This document shows, piece after piece, positions 35,526 through 43,822 of a stretch of 64,000 nt of DNA. The notes beneath the pieces were generated by a model that saw nothing but the letters and a program-made list of their open reading frames with translations, ran no database searches and was not told the DNA's origin. How positions within the stretch are numbered: the stretch's first letter is position 1; every line of letters starts with the position of its first letter. Position numbers and translations under genes: made by a program. Source of the DNA: Betaproteobacteria bacterium. GTDB taxonomy: Bacteria; Pseudomonadota; Gammaproteobacteria; Burkholderiales; Casimicrobiaceae. The stretch lies in NCBI GenBank assembly GCA_004293675.1, contig READ01000017.1:41929-105928 (forward strand), read 5' to 3'.

Positions 35526-35980
35526 TACCCTGCGGCTCGCCAGTAGTTAATCGCAGCGGCGTTGCTCCACGAATAAACCCGTTTTGCCGCCTGATCGGCC
35601 GCCAGCCACTCAAAAGCAACGTGTTCGCGCGGTGCCAACATCGGTGTGATTTTTTGTGGCACGCAGATCGCGAAGCAGCGCTCTTGGTTGTGCGTCACAC
35701 CGACCGGATAGCGATGCCGCCAACGCGGATAGATGCTGTAGACATTTTCGTAGTGCAAATCGCGCACGCCGCCGTAATGCGCGGCGTCGATTCCGGTTTC
35801 TTCCAGCGCTTCCCGAGCGGCGGTCTCGGCAAATGTTTCACCGGATTCTTGCGATCCTGTCACCGATTGCCAAAAACCCGCAAAATCAGCTCGCTCAATG
35901 AGCAGCACATCGCGCTGTGGTGTGTGAATGATGACGAGGACGGAGCGGGGGATTTTGAGGGCGTTTACGGTCGTCTCCAC
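35525..35980 (-). CDS. nudB: Dihydroneopterin triphosphate diphosphatase
   Basis: Nudix enzyme of 151 residues for folate synthesis. LLIERADFAGFWQSVTGSQE with the Nudix box SQESGETFAETAAREALEET and GIDA is typical of NudB, followed by NVYSIYPRWRHRYPVGVTHN, a stretch seen in this family. The start overlaps the end of the upstream small-membrane-protein gene by 16 bases, so it is translated in a four-gene minus-strand group. Confidence 0.9.
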   Translation of the reverse strand: METTVNALKIPRSVLVIIHTPQRDVLLIERADFAGFWQSVTGSQESGETFAETAAREALEETGIDAAHYGGVRDLHYENVYSIYPRWRHRYPVGVTHNQERCFAICVPQKITPMLAPREHVAFEWLAADQAAKRVYSWSNAAAINYWRAAG

Positions 35981-36189
35981 CAGTGATTGTTATGCTCATC
36001 CGAATTCAAATCGTAATAGCAGTTTCGACCCCAATGCGCCAAGAACGCAGCACCAATAGCCGTGGCAATCGCCGCTCTGATCCAGCCGATGATTACTAGC
36101 CAGACCGTGAGCGAGATAAGGGCCGCCACCAATGCAAACATTGCGTATGCGGCACCGCGGAGCGAGGCTCGTTTATCGCGATCAGCCAC
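35965..36189 (-). CDS. Small membrane protein, family not recognised
   Basis: 74 residues from a GTG start. Residues 11-45 are hydrophobic (AAYAMFALVAALISLTVWLV, IIGWIRAAIATAIGAAFLA), so one or two membrane segments. The tail has WGRNCYYDLNSDE. The WG-K/R-NC-x-x-D pattern recurs in the 48-residue protein encoded just upstream. It overlaps that gene's stop (GTGGCTGA) and the nudB start. Function unknown. Confidence 0.55.
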   Translation of the reverse strand: MADRDKRASLRGAAYAMFALVAALISLTVWLVIIGWIRAAIATAIGAAFLAHWGRNCYYDLNSDEHNNHWWRRP

Positions 36190-36328
36190 GGTCAGCCCCC
36201 TTGGTGTCGCACCAGCAGTTTTTGCCCCACAGCATTAAGTATGCAGTGGGTTGACCCTCAAAAATCAAAGAAATTGGTAAGAGTAAAACGCCGAGCAGCC
36301 AAATGAAAATCGCAGCAATCTTCAGCAT
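36182..36328 (-). CDS. Very small membrane protein (48 residues)
   Basis: ATG at 36328, stop at 36182-36184. It encodes MLKIAAIFIWLLGVLLLPIS, one clear membrane segment, then a tail with WGKNCWCDTKGADRG. The tail resembles the WGRNCYYDLN tail of the next protein, and the two genes overlap by 8 bases. This suggests two related membrane peptides or a duplicated unit. No function known to me. Confidence 0.55.
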   Translation of the reverse strand: MLKIAAIFIWLLGVLLLPISLIFEGQPTAYLMLWGKNCWCDTKGADRG

Positions 36329-36340
36329 CGGCCTAGAGAA

Positions 36341-36664
36341 CTAAGCCATCACCACATGAAACGCCTTGTCCCGCTCACCCCACCAATCACAGGCTTCTTC
36401 AAGGATGTCGGTCAAGGTGTCCCAGTCTTCGCCGAAGCGCTTTTGCGCGGCGGCTGAATCGAGCACCAGCACCGTGTAGCCAGCGGCTTTGGCCCAATCG
36501 GCGTCCATCACGCAATCGGCAAACGCGTCCCAATTTTGCCCGTAGTGTTTGGGTAGTTTGAGCGACGTGCCAAGCGCCTCCATCAGCGCTTTTTTGGAGC
36601 GCACGCCTTTGAGATCGAGCGTTAAAGTCGATTCAGTTTTGAATGAATGAATGGCGTTTTTCAT
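36341..36664 (-). CDS. Barstar-family ribonuclease inhibitor
   Basis: 107 residues. LDLKGVRSKKALMEALGTSL, PKHYGQNWDAFADCVMDADW and EACDWWGERDKAFHVVMA match the barstar fold, whose first helices bind and block barnase. An ATG at 36682 is in frame; I use 36664, with GGAAAG 8 bases upstream. It lies 22 bases downstream of the ribonuclease gene, so the pair would be transcribed together, as in classic barnase-barstar systems. Confidence 0.85.
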   Translation of the reverse strand: MKNAIHSFKTESTLTLDLKGVRSKKALMEALGTSLKLPKHYGQNWDAFADCVMDADWAKAAGYTVLVLDSAAAQKRFGEDWDTLTDILEEACDWWGERDKAFHVVMA

Positions 36665-36686
36665 GGGGCTTTCCGTGCGCATTCGC

Positions 36687-37052
36687 TTAGCGCGCGATAC
36701 ATTTGAATGACTTGTAGTGATCTTGGCTGTAGTAGCACTGCGGACCGCCGCAGACAATTCGACGTGCGCCGCGATGCTTCACGCCGGGCGTACGTACCGT
36801 GTACTCGCGGTAGTAGCCGCGCTTTTCCTTCGGCAAAATTTTCTCGCGGTTGTTAAACGTAATGCCGTCCCGATCATGGGGAAAGGGCCCACCCGCATCA
36901 ATGAGCGCCAGCGTGTCGCGACCCTGCTTGGGCAAATCGTTGACCGTGATCGATTCGTTGAGTGGGCAGGAATTTCGCGCGTAGCTTGCGGTGCCGTGCA
37001 ATGAGCCGAGCAACAGGGCGGCGGTGAGCAGGGCGGTTGAGAGAATTTTCAT
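36687..37052 (-). CDS. Secreted guanyl-specific ribonuclease (barnase/N1-T1 family)
   Basis: 121 residues. A signal peptide covers residues 1-25 (MKILSTALLTAALLLGSLHG). The mature part has GITFNNREKILPKEKRGYYR, EYTVRTPGVKHRGARRIVCG, and DHYKSFKC at the end. The catalytic Glu (REYTV), Arg (GARRI) and His (DHYK) of the family are present. It cleaves RNA after guanosine. The adjacent barstar-type gene would protect the cytoplasm before export. Likely used outside the cell, for nutrition or competition. Confidence 0.88.
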   Translation of the reverse strand: MKILSTALLTAALLLGSLHGTASYARNSCPLNESITVNDLPKQGRDTLALIDAGGPFPHDRDGITFNNREKILPKEKRGYYREYTVRTPGVKHRGARRIVCGGPQCYYSQDHYKSFKCIAR

Positions 37053-37147
37053 GTCAAACGATCAATGGTTGTAGCAACGTGGTGTGTTCGGTTGTGCAGA
37101 TGTGTTGTTGTGCCGTCGTGCGGCCAGCATTGGGTGTGTGGCGCTGG

Positions 37148-37555
37148 CTACGCTTGATTCAAATACGCAATCTTGATGCAACGATTTTCGATCACCTGCA
37201 AGCCGCCAGCCTCTGCGATTCGACGAGCGTCGCCATTGGCGACACCTAGTTGCATCCACAGAACCTTGGGCAGTGGCCGCATTTCCACGGCTGCCGTCGC
37301 GACCTCTGGCATGTCGTCGCTTCGGCGAAAGCAGTTCACAATGTCAATCGGCTTTGCAAGCTCTGCAAGCTCGGCCAGTGAGGCGACACAGCGCTCGCCC
37401 AAAATAACTTGTCCCGCGTACTGCGGATTCACGCCGTAGATCCGAAAACCGGCCTGCTGCATCACCCGCGCCACATCAAAGCTTGCCCGGTCGGGTTTGG
37501 CCGACAGACCAACGACGGCGATGGATTGCCCGGGCGTGAGCACAAAGCGATCCAT
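37148..37555 (-). CDS. CoA-binding domain protein (YccU-like)
   Basis: 135 residues, Rossmann-like. IAVVGLSAKPDRASFDVARV, FRIYGVNPQYAGQVILGER and KVLWMQLGVANGDARRIAEA with the terminal NRCIKIAYLNQ are typical of YccU-type CoA-binding proteins, made of a single CoA_binding_2 domain. Exact role unknown. It follows the crystallin-like gene by 16 bases on the same strand. Confidence 0.85.
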   Translation of the reverse strand: MDRFVLTPGQSIAVVGLSAKPDRASFDVARVMQQAGFRIYGVNPQYAGQVILGERCVASLAELAELAKPIDIVNCFRRSDDMPEVATAAVEMRPLPKVLWMQLGVANGDARRIAEAGGLQVIENRCIKIAYLNQA

Positions 37556-37571
37556 CGCTCAAACGACTTCG

Positions 37572-38888
37572 CTATTTAATGCGACGGAACGACGACACGG
37601 TGTCGTTCATCCCGGCGGGCATTTCCGCATATTGCCCAGGGCCTGCGGTGAAGCAACGACCCGCGTAATTGGCGTGCTCGCACAGCTGCCACGTTCCCCA
37701 GCTGATAAACATCGATGAGGCGCGATCATTCATGCCTGATTCGACGATGTTGGGCGCATCGCCCACCGCGCGTAGGGTTGCGCCATTGAAGTTGCCATGC
37801 TCGTACAACCAAAGCGGATGACGCGAGCGCGGTGCGTTGGCATCAAGCAGCTGGTAGCTCGCGCCCGAAGCAATCAAGCCCGTCCAGTTCGGTTCACGCG
37901 TGAGCTGACGAATCGACGAAATGGAGCGATCCAACTGCGGAGGTAAGCGGCGATAGTCGCCCGCACCAAAGACCATGCAGGTGCCGCCAAAGTCTTTGTT
38001 CTCGCAGGCTTCCCATGATCCGCCGAACACGCGCATCGACTGGATGGCGTCATTGAGCCCAGTGTTTCGAAGGTTGGTCATATCGCCGTCAATGGTCATC
38101 GCCGCACCGGCGAAGTTTGGCGAGGCGTAGACCTCGATTCGGCTTCGATCGTAGGGATTGACGGGTTGAACGGGTACGGCCTGGGCGGGGGGCGGATTGG
38201 ACTGCGCCAAGGAGCCCACAATCGCGCCAACGATCGCGCCGGCAAGCGGCGACACCTCAACGCTCGACTGCACCGGCGGCGCAGCGCGTGGCTGATCCAG
38301 CGCGCGAACGCTCAGGATACGGTTGTCAAGCTGCGAGCCCAAATCGTTGTATTGACCGGGCGGCAGGGCTTGGCAGCGACCGCGGTAGTTGAACTCGGTA
38401 CACACTTCCCAAGTACCGCCGGTGACAATGGCTGAGGACGCGCGATCATCGAAGCCAGCGCGGCCCAAATCCGGAACGCTTTGCTCAAGGGTCAAAGTGC
38501 GGCCGCGGTATTGACGCCCTTCAAACAGTTGCAGTTTGGGGGCTGCGTAGCCCACAACGCCTTGAACGTAAGTGACGTCGCGGACCGAGAGAATGGCTTC
38601 TCCGTAGCGCCCGCCCACGTCGCGATAGTCGCCCGTGCTCAGCCGGCGGCATTCGCCGGTGAAATTAACACCCGTGCAGGCTTCCCACACACCGCTGCCG
38701 ACGCGAAGCGAGCGAGCCGCGCCGGTGGCCAGATTACCCTCGGAGCGCGACAAGCGTGCAAAGGAGCCCGTAAAGTCGCGGTCGCTGTAAACCCAAAGGT
38801 CGGCTGCGAACGTGGTGGTCGCCGTGGCTCCCAGCAGGGCTGTAACGCCCAGCGTGCGCAGCAGAGATTGTGAGAAAAGACGGCGCAT
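37572..38888 (-). CDS. Secreted beta/gamma-crystallin-like protein
   Basis: 438 residues. A signal peptide ends near LLGATATTTFAA. The mature part has several beta/gamma-crystallin-like Greek-key repeats: DLWVYSDRDFTGSFARLSRS, WEACTGVNFTGECRRLSTGD, LQLFEGRQYRGRTLTLEQSV, WEVCTEFNYRGRCQALPPGQ, RIEVYASPNFAGAAMTI and LWLYEHGNFNGATLRAVGDA. A Gly-rich and Pro-rich linker (GAIVGAIVGSLAQSNPPPAQ) splits the repeats in two groups. Such domains bind calcium, but whether here is unknown. The start at 38888 has a perfect AGGAGG upstream. Confidence 0.82.
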   Translation of the reverse strand: MRRLFSQSLLRTLGVTALLGATATTTFAADLWVYSDRDFTGSFARLSRSEGNLATGAARSLRVGSGVWEACTGVNFTGECRRLSTGDYRDVGGRYGEAILSVRDVTYVQGVVGYAAPKLQLFEGRQYRGRTLTLEQSVPDLGRAGFDDRASSAIVTGGTWEVCTEFNYRGRCQALPPGQYNDLGSQLDNRILSVRALDQPRAAPPVQSSVEVSPLAGAIVGAIVGSLAQSNPPPAQAVPVQPVNPYDRSRIEVYASPNFAGAAMTIDGDMTNLRNTGLNDAIQSMRVFGGSWEACENKDFGGTCMVFGAGDYRRLPPQLDRSISSIRQLTREPNWTGLIASGASYQLLDANAPRSRHPLWLYEHGNFNGATLRAVGDAPNIVESGMNDRASSMFISWGTWQLCEHANYAGRCFTAGPGQYAEMPAGMNDTVSSFRRIK

Positions 38889-39433
38889 GATGCCTCCTGA
38901 AAAGTTGAAATTGTTGTGGAGTGAGCTCGCCGCCGTGACGCCGTGTATACGTCGCACCGTCAGCAACTGCGTCGCAACGCGGCCTTAGGGGGCTTCGTTG
39001 ACACCGCGACACGTCGAAAAAGTCGTCGAATCGCTCATTCCTCGCAAGCGTAGCGTACGCGCAAGTCCTTGCATAGCGCACTGCGACGATTCTGAGTTTT
39101 GCAAGATCGGGCGAAACCGTTGCGCTCCGAAAGCATGCAGCTTCACGAGCCATAAAACAAACTATTTGCTCTTATGCCTCAATAAATAAGGCGTAGAGCT
39201 AAATTGGTAAATTTATCGATAAGCATATTTAATCTATCAAACCCCTTATTTTGTATGGCATTAGAGAAGATAGCTCATTCTTGTCGACTCACTAATACTG
39301 TGATTGCCTAACTCCGTTGCTCAAACGGCCGCGATTGACGGCCCAACCTGATGTTCCGGCGCTCAGGCTGTTGCGTTGCCTCAACTCGGGGAAAATACAC
39401 GCATCTCCTCACTCGCTTTTGAAAGATTGAATC
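38889..39433. other. 545-bp divergent spacer between the crystallin-like gene and tpiA
   Basis: No credible gene. The first 280 bases are GC-rich leader sequence of the crystallin-like gene. Copy E of the AT-rich repeat occupies 39159-39276. The remainder (39277-39433) must contain the tpiA promoter. Short open frames here have no coding character. Confidence 0.5.
39159..39276. repeat. AT-rich inverted-repeat element, copy E
   Basis: The left inner block CTTATGCCTCAATAAATAAG starts at 39171; the right block CCCCTTATTTTGTATGGCAT ends with GGCATTAG at 39264, giving 94 bases, equal to copies D and F. AGCT follows at 39272-39275. The interior has TTATCGATAAGC, a small dyad. It sits about 160 bases upstream of tpiA. 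Confidence 0.8.
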
Positions 39434-40189
39434 ATGTTCGTGCGCAATCGTTGGGTCATCGGCAACTGGAAAATGAATGGCACGTTGGCGAGCAACGCTG
39501 CGCTGTTGGAATCGCTCAGCGCCCCGAAACCTAGCGTTGAAGCTCAATCGGCGCGGCTTGCGGTCTGCGTGCCCGCGCCCTACCTGAATCAAACTCAGCG
39601 CGCGCTCGGCGGAACGGGTGTGTTGTGGGGCGCGCAGGACCTGTCAGAACATCGCTCCGGCGCCTTCACTGGAGAGGTGTCAGCCGCGATGCTCAAGGAA
39701 TTCGGTGCGTCCATCGTGTTGGTTGGGCATTCCGAGCGTCGGCAATACAACGCCGAATCCAGCGAGGACGTGGCCGCCAAGGCCGCCGCTGCGTTCGATG
39801 CGGGGCTCACGCCGATCATCTGCGTTGGCGAAACATTGCTTGACCGGGAAGCCGGTGTTGCCGAGAGCACTGTCGCCGCGCAACTCGCGCCATGCGCGGC
39901 GCTCATTCAGCGAGCCGGCGCTGCCTTGGTGTTTGCCTACGAACCGGTGTGGGCCATCGGCACTGGACGCACCGCCACGCCAGAGCAGGCGCAGGCGATG
40001 CACGCCTTTGTTCGCAGCGAACTGGCCTCGATCGCACCCAACGCCCGCGATGCATCGATCTTGTATGGCGGTAGTGTCAAAGCGGCCAACGCCCGCGAGC
40101 TTTTTGGTCAATCCGACATCGACGGCGGCTTGATCGGCGGCGCGTCGCTCGTAGCGGCTGACTTCATAGCCATCTGCGGCTCGCTTTAA
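39434..40189 (+). CDS. tpiA: Triosephosphate isomerase
   Basis: 251 residues, normal for TIM. The catalytic set is intact: NWKMNG with Lys13, VGHSERR with the electrophilic histidine near 98, and AYEPVWAIGTG with the base glutamate near 170. ILYGGSVKAANA and GGLIGGASL close the phosphate site. It begins a group tpiA-secG-tRNA-Leu-nuo that is common in betaproteobacteria. Confidence 0.97.
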   Translation: MFVRNRWVIGNWKMNGTLASNAALLESLSAPKPSVEAQSARLAVCVPAPYLNQTQRALGGTGVLWGAQDLSEHRSGAFTGEVSAAMLKEFGASIVLVGHSERRQYNAESSEDVAAKAAAAFDAGLTPIICVGETLLDREAGVAESTVAAQLAPCAALIQRAGAALVFAYEPVWAIGTGRTATPEQAQAMHAFVRSELASIAPNARDASILYGGSVKAANARELFGQSDIDGGLIGGASLVAADFIAICGSL

Positions 40190-40217
40190 GCATTCACACT
40201 GTGTATAATCGTGGGCT

Positions 40218-40655
40218 ATGGAAATTTTTTTACTCGCCATCCACATCATCGCAGCGATCGCGATTTTGGTGTTGGTGTTACTTCAGCAAGGCAAGGGCGC
40301 CGACATGGGCGCGGCGTTCGGTAGCGGCTCCGCAGGTAGCGTCTTTGGCGCATCGGGATCGGCTAACTTTTTGAGCCGCTCCACCTCTGTTGCCGCCACC
40401 GTATTTTTTGCAACGAGCATCGTTTTGACCTACCTTGCCGCCAACCGCCCCAGCGTTGCCGGCGGCGTGATGCAAGGCGTATCGAGCGAGTCGAGCAAAA
40501 CAGCCGCACCGCAGAGCGATTCAAAAGCGACGCCACCGGCCACTGTGACTGCGCCTGCTGCTCCAGCAGCGCCAGCTCAGTCGTCAACAGCGCCGACCAC
40601 AACCGGTGGGGTTCCGACTCCTGTTGCGCCCAAGCCGGAAGCGCCTAAGCCGTAA
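40218..40655 (+). CDS. secG: Preprotein translocase subunit SecG
   Basis: 145 residues. Two membrane segments (LAIHIIAAIAILVLVLLQQ and SVAATVFFATSIVLTYLAA) flank the conserved QQGKGADMGAAFGSGSAGSV and FGASGSANFLSR stretches. A Pro/Ala/Thr-rich tail of about 55 residues makes it longer than E. coli SecG, as often in betaproteobacteria. It assists SecYE. Confidence 0.95.
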   Translation: MEIFLLAIHIIAAIAILVLVLLQQGKGADMGAAFGSGSAGSVFGASGSANFLSRSTSVAATVFFATSIVLTYLAANRPSVAGGVMQGVSSESSKTAAPQSDSKATPPATVTAPAAPAAPAQSSTAPTTTGGVPTPVAPKPEAPKP

Positions 40656-40675
40656 AAAGGAAAAACTGACACAAA

Positions 40676-40760
40676 GCCGTCGTGGTGAAATTGGTAGACA
40701 CGCTATCTTGAGGGGGTAGTGGCGAAAGCTGTGCGAGTTCGAGTCTCGCCGACGGCACCA
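40676..40760 (+). tRNA. tRNA-Leu (anticodon GAG)
   Basis: Acceptor arms GCCGTCG and CGACGGC pair fully, followed by ACCA, so the CCA end is encoded. The anticodon stem CTATC/GGTAG encloses the 7-base loop TTGAGGG, giving anticodon GAG. A long variable arm (TGGCGAAAGCT region) is as expected for leucine, and the T-arm has GTTCGAGTC. It lies between secG and nuoA. Confidence 0.97.
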
Positions 40761-40820
40761 ACGAAAAAAGTCCAAATGAAGCAGCGCCATCTACAGAGCG
40801 CGATTCAATTGGCAAAGGAG

Positions 40821-40854
40821 GGCGGAGCACATTGATTTGCGCCGCCTTTTTTTT
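40821..40854 (+). terminator. Intrinsic terminator-like hairpin just upstream of nuoA
   Basis: GGCGG-A-GCA pairs with TGC-G-CCGCC across an eight-base loop, directly followed by eight T residues. This is a classical rho-independent terminator shape. It would end the secG/tRNA transcript but leaves only about 26 bases before nuoA starts, so it could also act as an attenuator in the nuo leader. Confidence 0.7.
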
Positions 40855-40880
40855 GGGGAAATTTAGGAAAATAAGCTGCA

Positions 40881-41246
40881 ATGTCGCTCGAAACCTACGT
40901 ACCGATACTGATGTTTATGGTCGTAGCGCTGGCCTTCGGCGGCGTTTTGCTCCTCGTGGGCTGGCTTGTCTCGCCCGACAAACCCAATGCCGCCAAACTC
41001 TCGCCCTACGAATGCGGCTTCGAAGCGTTTGAAGACGCTCGGATGCGGTTCGACGTGCGCTACTACTTGGTCGCCATCCTGTTTATTTTGTTCGATCTGG
41101 AAATCGCTTTTCTCTTTCCCTGGGCGGTTGCGCTCATGGATCTCGGACCTTGGAGCGCCGGCTTCTGGGCGATGATGGTTTTTCTTGGCATTCTCACCGT
41201 GGGTTTCATCTACGAGTGGAAGCGCGGCGCATTGGACTGGGAGTGA
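40881..41246 (+). CDS. nuoA: NADH-quinone oxidoreductase subunit A
   Basis: 121 residues with three membrane segments. [20 protein letters not shown] with the conserved cysteine loop, then [20 protein letters not shown] and AFLFPW are diagnostic. Part of the proton-pumping arm of complex I. Its stop overlaps a small open frame that leads into nuoB. Confidence 0.97.
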   Translation: MSLETYVPILMFMVVALAFGGVLLLVGWLVSPDKPNAAKLSPYECGFEAFEDARMRFDVRYYLVAILFILFDLEIAFLFPWAVALMDLGPWSAGFWAMMVFLGILTVGFIYEWKRGALDWE

Positions 41247-41365
41247 TTCTCTTGGCTAAATCGAAAATTACTTTGTCGCTCGCGGCTTGCCGTGCACCAG
41301 CACCGTCTGCACCAGCACTGTCTGCGCCGCAGCGTCGCGTCCTTTCCGATTTAGCCAAGAGAATC
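41245..41365. repeat. Perfect 19-bp inverted repeat enclosing a tandem duplication, in a small ORF between nuoA and nuoB
   Basis: GATTCTCTTGGCTAAATCG (41245-41263) is repeated as its exact reverse complement at 41347-41365. Between them lies a 15-base near-identical tandem pair (CACCAGCACCGTCTG then CACCAGCACTGTCTG, 41295-41324). The unit lies in an open frame from GTG 41243 to the stop at 41390-41392. That frame overlaps the nuoA stop and the nuoB start. Whether the 49-codon frame is translated is unknown. RNA from this unit could fold into a very stable stem. Confidence 0.7.
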
Positions 41366-41388
41366 AACGGCGTTAACCGGGTGGAAGT

Positions 41389-41868
41389 ATGAGTTTAGAA
41401 GGCGTTCTCGAAAAAGGCTTTGTTACGACGAGCTTAGACACGCTCATCAACTGGTCGCGCAATGGCTCGATGTGGCCGATGACATTTGGTTTGGCCTGTT
41501 GCGCGGTTGAAATGATGCATGCCGGTGCGGCGCGCTATGACCTCGATCGTTTCGGTATTGTTTTTCGCCCATCACCCCGGCAATCTGACGTGATGATCGT
41601 GGCCGGCACGCTCTGCAACAAAATGGCACCCGCATTGCGTAAGGTTTACGATCAAATGGCCGAACCGCGTTGGGTCATTTCCATGGGTTCATGTGCCAAC
41701 GGCGGCGGCTATTACCACTACAGTTATTCCGTTGTGCGCGGCTGTGATCGAATCGTCCCAGTGGACGTTTACGTACCCGGTTGCCCACCAACCGCTGAGG
41801 CCTTGATCTACGGCATCATCCAGTTGCAAAACAAGATCAAGCGCACGAACACGATTGCGAGGGCATAA
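41389..41868 (+). CDS. nuoB: NADH-quinone oxidoreductase subunit B
   Basis: 159 residues. It holds cluster N2, the last Fe-S centre before quinone. The ligands are visible: Cys37-Cys38 in LACCAVEMM, Cys102 in [10 protein letters not shown], and Cys132 in [11 protein letters not shown]. Length normal. It starts inside the stop of the small upstream frame and is followed 4 bases later by nuoC. Confidence 0.97.
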   Translation: MSLEGVLEKGFVTTSLDTLINWSRNGSMWPMTFGLACCAVEMMHAGAARYDLDRFGIVFRPSPRQSDVMIVAGTLCNKMAPALRKVYDQMAEPRWVISMGSCANGGGYYHYSYSVVRGCDRIVPVDVYVPGCPPTAEALIYGIIQLQNKIKRTNTIARA

Positions 41869-41872
41869 GCCA

Positions 41873-42448
41873 ATGCTCAACGACATCGTCACCGCCGTTC
41901 TCGGCGACAAAATCAAAAAGATTTCAACCGCACTCAATGAAGTGACGATCGAAGTCGCCGCCGCCGACTGGATTTCGACCTGCGTGGCACTTCGTGACGG
42001 CCAAACCACGCGCTTCGACACGATGGTGGATCTGTGCGGTGTGGATTATTCAGCCTACGGGGAAGCTGGCAAAGAGAGCCAAAAGTACGCTGTTGTCGCT
42101 CATTTACTCTCGGTCACGTTAAATCAACGTATTCGCGTGCGCTGCTACGCCGAAAATGATGAATTCCCTGTGGTTCATTCGTTGGTTGACGTTTGGGCAT
42201 CAGCAAACTGGTACGAGCGCGAGGCGTTTGACCTGTTTGGGATCATCTTTGAAGGGCATCCCGACTTGCGTCGAATCTTGACCGACTACGGCTTCGTTGG
42301 GCATCCATTCCGCAAGGATTTCCCAACCTCTGGTTACGTCGAAATGCGCTACGACCCCGAACAAAAACGCGTGGTGTATCAACCCGTGACGATCGAGCCG
42401 CGCGAGAATGTGCCGCGCGTGATCCGCGAGGACTCCTATGCGCACTAA
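41873..42448 (+). CDS. nuoC: NADH-quinone oxidoreductase subunit C
   Basis: 191 residues. [22 protein letters not shown]-like [19 protein letters not shown] and [20 protein letters not shown] are diagnostic. Part of the connecting arm of complex I. An upstream in-frame start at 41855 lies inside nuoB; I use 41873. The nuoC-nuoD gap contains a repeat unit. Confidence 0.96.
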   Translation: MLNDIVTAVLGDKIKKISTALNEVTIEVAAADWISTCVALRDGQTTRFDTMVDLCGVDYSAYGEAGKESQKYAVVAHLLSVTLNQRIRVRCYAENDEFPVVHSLVDVWASANWYEREAFDLFGIIFEGHPDLRRILTDYGFVGHPFRKDFPTSGYVEMRYDPEQKRVVYQPVTIEPRENVPRVIREDSYAH

Positions 42449-42454
42449 TCACCG

Positions 42455-42539
42455 CGTCATCCCGGCGAAGGCCGGGATCCACGCCCGAGCGCTACAGCAT
42501 CATCTGACGGCGCGGATTCCGGCCTCCGCCGGAATGACG
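42455..42539. repeat. Inverted pair of CGTCATCCCGGCG-type repeats between nuoC and nuoD
   Basis: The left unit CGTCATCCCGGCGAAGGCCG (continuing GGATCCACG) is repeated in inverse orientation at the right (reverse complement begins CGTCATTCCGGCGGAGGCCG). Each unit is itself palindromic, as in REP-type repeats, and about 27 bases separate them. This type is widespread in proteobacteria. Here it fills the spacer inside the operon. Confidence 0.8.
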
Positions 42540-42562
42540 AAGGAATTCGGAGCGCACTGCTA

Positions 42563-43819
42563 ATGGCTGAAATTCGCAACTACACCATGAACTTCGGGCC
42601 GCAACATCCTGCGGCGCACGGCGTGCTTCGCCTTGTGCTTGAGCTCGATGGCGAAACCATTGAACGCGCCGATCCACACATCGGCCTGCTACACCGCGCG
42701 ACCGAGAAATTGGCCGAGAGCAAAACCTATCTGCAGTCGCTGCCCTACATGGATCGCCTCGACTACGTGTCGATGATGTCCAACGAACATGCGTACTGCA
42801 TGGCGATTGAAAAGCTATTGCAATTGCCCGTACCGGAGCGCGCTCAATACATCCGCGTGATGTTCGACGAAATCACCCGCGTGATGAATCATTTGTTGTG
42901 GCTTGGCTGCCACGCGCTCGACGTGGGTGCGATGACGGTCTTCCTCTACTGCTTCCGCGAACGTGAAGACTTGTTCGATATGTACGAAGCGGTCTCCGGT
43001 GCGCGTATGCATGCAGCGTACTACCGGCCCGGTGGTGTCTATCGCGATCTGCCAGATCGTATGCCGCAGTATCAAGCATCCAAAATTCATAACGCCAACG
43101 CCATCAAGAAAATGAACGAGAACCGCCAGGGTTCGTTCCTCGATTTTCTTGAAGATTTCACCACGCGTTTCCCGAAGTACATCGACGAATACGAAACGTT
43201 GCTGACGGACAATCGTATTTGGAAACAGCGCACGGTCGGCATTGGTGTCGTTACGCCGGAGCGCGCAATGGCGCTTGGCTTCACGGGCGCTATGTTGCGC
43301 GGATCGGGGATTGCGTGGGATTTGCGCAAGAAGCAGCCCTACGAAGTCTACGACCGCATGGATTTTGATATTCCAGTGGGTGTCAACGGTGATTGTTACG
43401 ACCGTTACTTGGTTCGTGTGCAAGAAATGCGCGAATCAAACAAGATCATTCAACAGTGCATCAAATGGCTGCGCGCCAATCCTGATTTGCCGGTGATTGC
43501 CGACAATCACAAAGTTGCGCCCCCAAATCGCGAATCCATGAAATCCAACATGGAAGAGCTCATTCACCATTTCAAACTGTTCACCGAGGGCATGCACGTG
43601 CCACCGGGTGAAGCGTACGCAGCGGTTGAACATCCGAAGGGCGAATTCGGCGTCTACATCGTCTCTGATGGCGCGAATAAGCCGTATCGCTTGAAGCTCC
43701 GCGCGCCTGGTTTCGCGCATCTTGCGGCACTCGATGAAATGTCGCGGGGACACATGATTGCTGACGTGGTTGCGATCATTGGTACACAAGACATCGTGTT
43801 TGGCGAGATTGATCGGTAA
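42563..43819 (+). CDS. nuoD: NADH-quinone oxidoreductase subunit D
   Basis: 418 residues, the quinone-pocket subunit. [20 protein letters not shown] near the start, [35 protein letters not shown] and [20 protein letters not shown] are diagnostic. The conserved histidine and tyrosine of the quinone site fall in these stretches. Followed by a cupin gene instead of nuoE. Confidence 0.97.
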   Translation: MAEIRNYTMNFGPQHPAAHGVLRLVLELDGETIERADPHIGLLHRATEKLAESKTYLQSLPYMDRLDYVSMMSNEHAYCMAIEKLLQLPVPERAQYIRVMFDEITRVMNHLLWLGCHALDVGAMTVFLYCFREREDLFDMYEAVSGARMHAAYYRPGGVYRDLPDRMPQYQASKIHNANAIKKMNENRQGSFLDFLEDFTTRFPKYIDEYETLLTDNRIWKQRTVGIGVVTPERAMALGFTGAMLRGSGIAWDLRKKQPYEVYDRMDFDIPVGVNGDCYDRYLVRVQEMRESNKIIQQCIKWLRANPDLPVIADNHKVAPPNRESMKSNMEELIHHFKLFTEGMHVPPGEAYAAVEHPKGEFGVYIVSDGANKPYRLKLRAPGFAHLAALDEMSRGHMIADVVAIIGTQDIVFGEIDR

Positions 43820-43822
43820 ACG

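Noticed and set aside
38998..39189. 63-residue plus-strand open frame upstream of tpiA
   Set aside because: No ribosome binding site, no recognisable motif, and it runs into repeat copy E.
41243..41392. Confident new gene between nuoA and nuoB
   Set aside because: The overlap pattern is suggestive but the sequence is dominated by an inverted repeat and a tandem duplication, so I list it as a repeat and a finding, not as a CDS.
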